Below are positions 13,853-16,759 of a DNA stretch of 16,759 bases, piece after piece. The DNA lies in contig CANLFK010000023.1 in NCBI GenBank assembly GCA_947489925.1, positions 1 to 16,759 of the forward strand, read 5' to 3'. Within the stretch, counting starts at the first letter, position 1. Every line of letters begins with the position of its first letter. Below the pieces are notes generated by a model, which saw only the letters and a program-made list of their open reading frames with translations, searched no databases and had not been told where the DNA came from. The DNA is from Candidatus Caenarcanales bacterium. GTDB taxonomy: Bacteria; Cyanobacteriota; Vampirovibrionia; Caenarcaniphilales; Caenarcanaceae. The position numbers were made by a program, and so were the translations under genes.

Positions 13853-14908
13853 TTAAGAACTTAAAAAGCTATCTTCAAGTAATTTAATTCTTTGTAAATG
13901 TATTTTATAAATATCGCTTAAAGTAATTTTTTCACGAGCTGACAGTGCTTCTCCGTAGGATTGAATTTCTTTGCGGACAATTAATAAATCTTGGCGGCTT
14001 TGGGCTGAAGCTAAGTTTTGCATTAATTTCTCATAAGTTACACTTCTTTCTTGCTGAGACAAACCTTCAGAAGCACTTGAAATAATAATGGACTTTTCTT
14101 TGATTTCTTCAAAAATTTCTTCTTCCTTGGAATTATTATTTGTTTCAAATAGAGCTTGAGCTTCTTCATAAGCTGACTTGGGAGCTAAAGATTGAATTGA
14201 ATTAATTGAATAATTGATATTTTTTTGGCTTTCGGTAATATTGCTTTCAGGTTTAGTATTTATAAAACTTGGCTCTGGGACAGTATTTATATTATTTATA
14301 ATTTGGGCAGAAGAGTTTTGATTAAATTGAAAAGTTTTTTGCACTTCAAGTTTATACTTATCTACAAGCTGAAAAACCTCATGAGACCAGCCGAACAAAT
14401 TTATATCTTTCAATTTATCGGTTTTATTAAAAGAATGATTAGAATGACAATTATTTAATAAAATTATATTTGACTTATCATTTAGAAATTTTAATTGCAA
14501 TAAAAACTCGCTCGGAGTCGGAGAATTAAGCTTTTGAGAATTAGCAAATAAATAAAGTAAAGCTTGCCAATCATTAATTACTAAAGTTGTTTTAGAAGCA
14601 AAAGTATTTTCTTGTCCTCTCAAATCCAAAAATTCCTGCATTTCCAAAAAGGCTTCAATTAATTCATTCCAACTGCTGGGCTGAAAAATATAAGATTCAA
14701 TTTGTTTATCAGAAACTAAGTCTTGAAATAATTTATTAGACGAATCACGATTAATATCTAAACAAAATAAATTATTAAAATTGCTTAATTTGCCAGACTG
14801 AATAGCCGTAAAAAGTGCAAAATCAGACAAACCTTCTTTGTAATTCAGGCAAATTCGCTTGAATATTTCAGAGTTTAGCCAATTTTGTGTTTTTTGAAAT
14901 AACTTCAC
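13853..14908 (-). CDS. Unrecognised 351-aa protein, possible RecA-fold domain without Walker A
   Basis: I do not recognise this gene. Residues 1-190 look folded, with alternating strands and helices (LFCLDINRD, IESYIFQPSSWNELIEAF, TTLVINDWQALLYLF, SNIILLNNCHSN). The TTLVINDW strand resembles a Walker B and the layout recalls RecA/DnaB-type ATPases, but no GxxxxGK(S/T) is present. Residues about 195-260 are Asn/Ser-rich and probably disordered. Residues about 275-351 are charged and helical, possibly a coiled coil. There is no signal peptide or membrane span. The start is GTG at 14908 with only a weak GAG upstream. It lies 178 nt downstream of the cysteine desulfurase on the same strand. The real nature of the N-terminal domain needs a structure-based comparison. 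Confidence 0.7.
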   Translation of the reverse strand: MKLFQKTQNWLNSEIFKRICLNYKEGLSDFALFTAIQSGKLSNFNNLFCLDINRDSSNKLFQDLVSDKQIESYIFQPSSWNELIEAFLEMQEFLDLRGQENTFASKTTLVINDWQALLYLFANSQKLNSPTPSEFLLQLKFLNDKSNIILLNNCHSNHSFNKTDKLKDINLFGWSHEVFQLVDKYKLEVQKTFQFNQNSSAQIINNINTVPEPSFINTKPESNITESQKNINYSINSIQSLAPKSAYEEAQALFETNNNSKEEEIFEEIKEKSIIISSASEGLSQQERSVTYEKLMQNLASAQSRQDLLIVRKEIQSYGEALSAREKITLSDIYKIHLQRIKLLEDSFLSS

Positions 14909-15086
14909 AACTCAATCGATTTAATTTAGTTTATTTGGATAATTTATTTTTGCAAATTTAAAAGCCTAAGTTGTATTTTACATATTTACTAAGGTATTTG
15001 AAAACTATAAATGCAAATCTATAAATAAATCAGACAGTTTATTTTTAAATTTAGTTCCATAAATAATTTGATTTACTTTTATTTGC

Positions 15087-16241
15087 CTAGTTAATTAATG
15101 ATTTAATAGCTTCAGCAATAATTAAAATATCTTTTTCCTCATTAAAAAGCCCCAAAGAAATCCGCAAAGAATTATAAGCTAAATATTTTTGAGAATTATC
15201 ATTTAAATATAAAGCTTCAATAACTGGAGATGGTTCAATTCCACCTTCAGAACAAGCAGAACCAGAACTTGCACAAATTCCATTTAAATTTAATTTCATA
15301 GTGGCAGCGTCTCCATCTAAATTTTGAAATGAAATATTAATATTGCCTGGTATTCTCTTTTCTAGATCTGGCGTACCATTTAAAACCATATTTGGTAATT
15401 TAAATATTTCAGTAAATAATAAATTTTGAAATTTGCGTAATTTTAGTATTTCAGCTTCCAGTTCCAAAACCTTTAATTCCAGAGCTTTAGCAATACCAAC
15501 AATACTGGGTAAATTTTCTGTGCCTGGTTTAAAGCCTCTCTCTTGGCTACCACCAAATAAAAGTGGTTTTAATTTTAAATTGTTTTTGACATATAAAATA
15601 CCAATTCCTTTTGGCCCATAAATTTTATGACCCGAAATAGACAATAAATCTATTTTATTTTGTTTAAGATCTAAAGGTATTTTGCCCGCCGACTGAACAG
15701 CATCAGCATGAAAGAAAACGCTTTTACTATTACATATTTCCCCAATACTTTTAATATCTTGAATAGTGCCAATTTCATTATTAGCGTGCATAATCGAAAC
15801 TAATAAAGTTTTTTCAGTAATAGATTTTTCTAGTTCTTCTAAATTAATAAAACCTTCTTGATTAACTTTGAGCCAAGTAACTTTAAAGCCTTTTTGCTCT
15901 AACTCTTTAATTGGTTGTCTAACAGATGAATGTTCAGTTATGCAAGTGATAATATGGTTTTTGCTTGGCTCATTTTCTTTAGCCCAATCAGCTAAACCAC
16001 AAATTGCAATATTATTAGATTCTGTGCCACCGCTGGTGAAAACGATCTCAGAACTTTCACAGTTTAAAGCTTTAGAGACAGTGTTTCGGGCATTATCTAA
16101 TAATTTTTTGGCTTTTTGTCCTTCTTTGTGCAAACTTGAAGCATTACCAAAACAATCAGAAAAAACTGGTAACATTGATTCAATCACTTCTGGGCGAGTT
16201 TTAGTAGTAGCCGCATTATCACAGTAAATTATATTTTTCAT
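15087..16241 (-). CDS. Cysteine desulfurase (NifS/IscS family)
   Basis: A 384-aa PLP enzyme that takes sulfur from L-cysteine as a persulfide for Fe-S clusters and tRNA thiolation. Motifs: YCDNAATTKTRPEV at the N-terminus, FTSGGTESNN, TEHSSV (H104), HANNEIGTIQ, FHADAVQSAGK, ISGHKIYGPKG with the PLP lysine K206, and SSGSACSEGG with the catalytic Cys C330. The active-site loop and length fit the NifS/IscS branch rather than SufS. Other Fe-S genes (iscU, nifU) are not seen in the window, so I leave the symbol open. The ATG at 16241 lies 36 nt from a TATAAT sequence. A remnant of a hydrolase gene lies upstream on the other strand. Confidence 0.94.
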   Translation of the reverse strand: MKNIIYCDNAATTKTRPEVIESMLPVFSDCFGNASSLHKEGQKAKKLLDNARNTVSKALNCESSEIVFTSGGTESNNIAICGLADWAKENEPSKNHIITCITEHSSVRQPIKELEQKGFKVTWLKVNQEGFINLEELEKSITEKTLLVSIMHANNEIGTIQDIKSIGEICNSKSVFFHADAVQSAGKIPLDLKQNKIDLLSISGHKIYGPKGIGILYVKNNLKLKPLLFGGSQERGFKPGTENLPSIVGIAKALELKVLELEAEILKLRKFQNLLFTEIFKLPNMVLNGTPDLEKRIPGNINISFQNLDGDAATMKLNLNGICASSGSACSEGGIEPSPVIEALYLNDNSQKYLAYNSLRISLGLFNEEKDILIIAEAIKSLIN

Positions 16242-16276
16242 TTTTATAGAGATTTTATTTAAATAACAGAATTTGT

Positions 16277-16282
16277 ATTATA
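16277..16282 (-). promoter_or_regulatory. Candidate -10 box for the cysteine desulfurase gene
   Basis: A perfect TATAAT on the minus strand lies 35 nt upstream of the ATG. No good -35 sequence is found at 16-18 bp, so only the -10 part is supported. Confidence 0.35.
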
Positions 16283-16363
16283 AGCGAAATTAACTTATTT
16301 TTTTATTTAATAACTAATCTTTTATCCCTCTCAATTGAATTAATTTGTATATTTATTTGATAA

Positions 16364-16567
16364 ATTATTTCTTTAATTTTAAGTACTTTTTTATTTTTAC
16401 AAGCCGAAAAAGATGAAACTGTGCCAGTCAAATATCAAAATATGATTATTCAAGCTCATAAGGGGCGACACAAAGTTGTAGTTTTTAAGGAAGCTAATCA
16501 TAGTTTTTTACCAATTTTTGCTGAAAGTTCAAGGCTTAGAGAGGGCTTTAATTGGCTAAAACTATAA
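16364..16567 (+). pseudogene. C-terminal remnant of an alpha/beta hydrolase
   Basis: The open frame from 16364 (after a TAA at 16361) to the stop at 16565-16567 reads TFLFLQAEKDETVPV...VVVFKEANHSF...LREGFNWLKL. This fits the last part of an alpha/beta hydrolase: a beta strand with G/A-x-x-D-x-x-VP carrying the acid residue, then the strand and loop with the catalytic His (EANHSF), then a final helix ending in W-L. The nucleophile elbow and everything before it are missing. An internal ATG at 16442 cannot give a functional enzyme. This looks like a truncated gene relic. Confidence 0.65.
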
Positions 16568-16650
16568 AGCTATAGCACTCCCCGACTAAAATAGACCTTG
16601 AATATTTTATGACTTAATAAACCCCCCAGCCCCCAAGGATTTTGCATGAG
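16568..16650. other. Short spacer with C-rich runs
   Basis: No gene is seen. Three C-rich runs (CTCCCC, ACCCCCCAG, CCCCCAAGG) stand out from the AT-rich background between the hydrolase remnant and the partial gene at the edge. They could be part of a mobile-element end, but no inverted repeat partner is inside the window. Confidence 0.4.
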
Positions 16651-16759
16651 TTAAAGTAGAGAAAATAATTTAGGAATATCATGAGAATACATATCTTTAA
16701 AAGAGGAAAAACTTTTAATATCAGACTGTTTGCAAGTATTTAAAACACAGCTTCTAATC
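16651..16759 (-). CDS. C-terminal end of a gene entering from the right edge (unidentified, possibly transposase-like)
   Basis: The minus strand is open for 35 codons from the window edge to a TAA at 16653-16651, reading ...SCVLNTCKQSDIKSF...KDMYSHDIPKLFSLL. The tail C-K-x-x-x-I-x-x-F-x-x-x-K-D recalls the C-terminus of some IS66-type transposases (TCK...INPYDYLKDVL), but the match is loose and I do not assert it. It is partial, and the open frame is short enough to be chance. Confidence 0.35.
   Translation of the reverse strand, partial: IRSCVLNTCKQSDIKSFSSFKDMYSHDIPKLFSLL

Noticed and set aside
15868..16227. 119-codon plus-strand ORF opposite the cysteine desulfurase
   Set aside because: It is antisense to a fully supported gene and has no recognisable motif or ribosome binding site.
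16610..16645. G-quadruplex on the minus strand
   Set aside because: Only two long G runs are adjacent; four suitable runs are not present.

Overview
This is an AT-rich, gene-dense bacterial window that uses the standard bacterial code. Many genes start with GTG or TTG, and Shine-Dalgarno sequences are weak. The housekeeping genes are a futalosine-pathway menaquinone enzyme (mqnE), a MEP-pathway isoprenoid enzyme (ispF), a CtpA-type S41 protease directly joined to rsmH, trpB, xth and a group II-type cysteine desulfurase. My tentative guess is a non-photosynthetic relative of cyanobacteria (Melainabacteria/Vampirovibrionia-like) or another low-GC candidate phylum. The lineage is an inference and is not proven by the sequence.

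Left third (1-6276): a tandem array of three large paralogous genes on the + strand, and the most unusual part of the window. Genes 2 and 3 share about 240 N-terminal residues, including 231 bp of perfect DNA identity. All three genes share a short Pro/Gln/Lys-rich C-terminal tail and about 135 bp of 3' flank. The cores between these shared ends differ. Genes 1 and 3 carry helical repeats and an HExxH zinc-metallopeptidase domain (anthrax-lethal-factor-like signature). Gene 2 carries a long helical/coiled-coil region and a different conserved C-terminal module. This constant-ends, variable-core layout resembles polymorphic toxin/effector families, but no immunity-like gene lies between the units. 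A vestige of the neighbouring xth gene is embedded between genes 2 and 3, with a 13-nt trace between genes 1 and 2. This shows that the array grew by tandem duplication of [gene + 3' part of xth]. Gene 1 appears frameshifted at the left edge.

Middle (6277-12873): a minus-strand run ctpA-rsmH-mqnE-xth, with ctpA and rsmH abutting and only 13 nt between mqnE and xth. It is divergent from a plus-strand trpB followed by a DUF1232 membrane protein gene. That gene overlaps ispF tail-to-tail by 22 bp.

Right (12874-16759): a two-gene toxin-antitoxin module (AbrB-like antitoxin and RelE/HigB-like toxin, overlapping TAATG) is followed by about 320 bp holding only possible decayed small ORFs. Then come a 351-residue unrecognised protein with a Walker-B-like strand but no Walker A, and a cysteine desulfurase. 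Beyond these lies the C-terminal remnant of an alpha/beta hydrolase and the tail of a gene that enters from the right edge. The pieces at both ends suggest accessory, decaying DNA flanking the housekeeping block.
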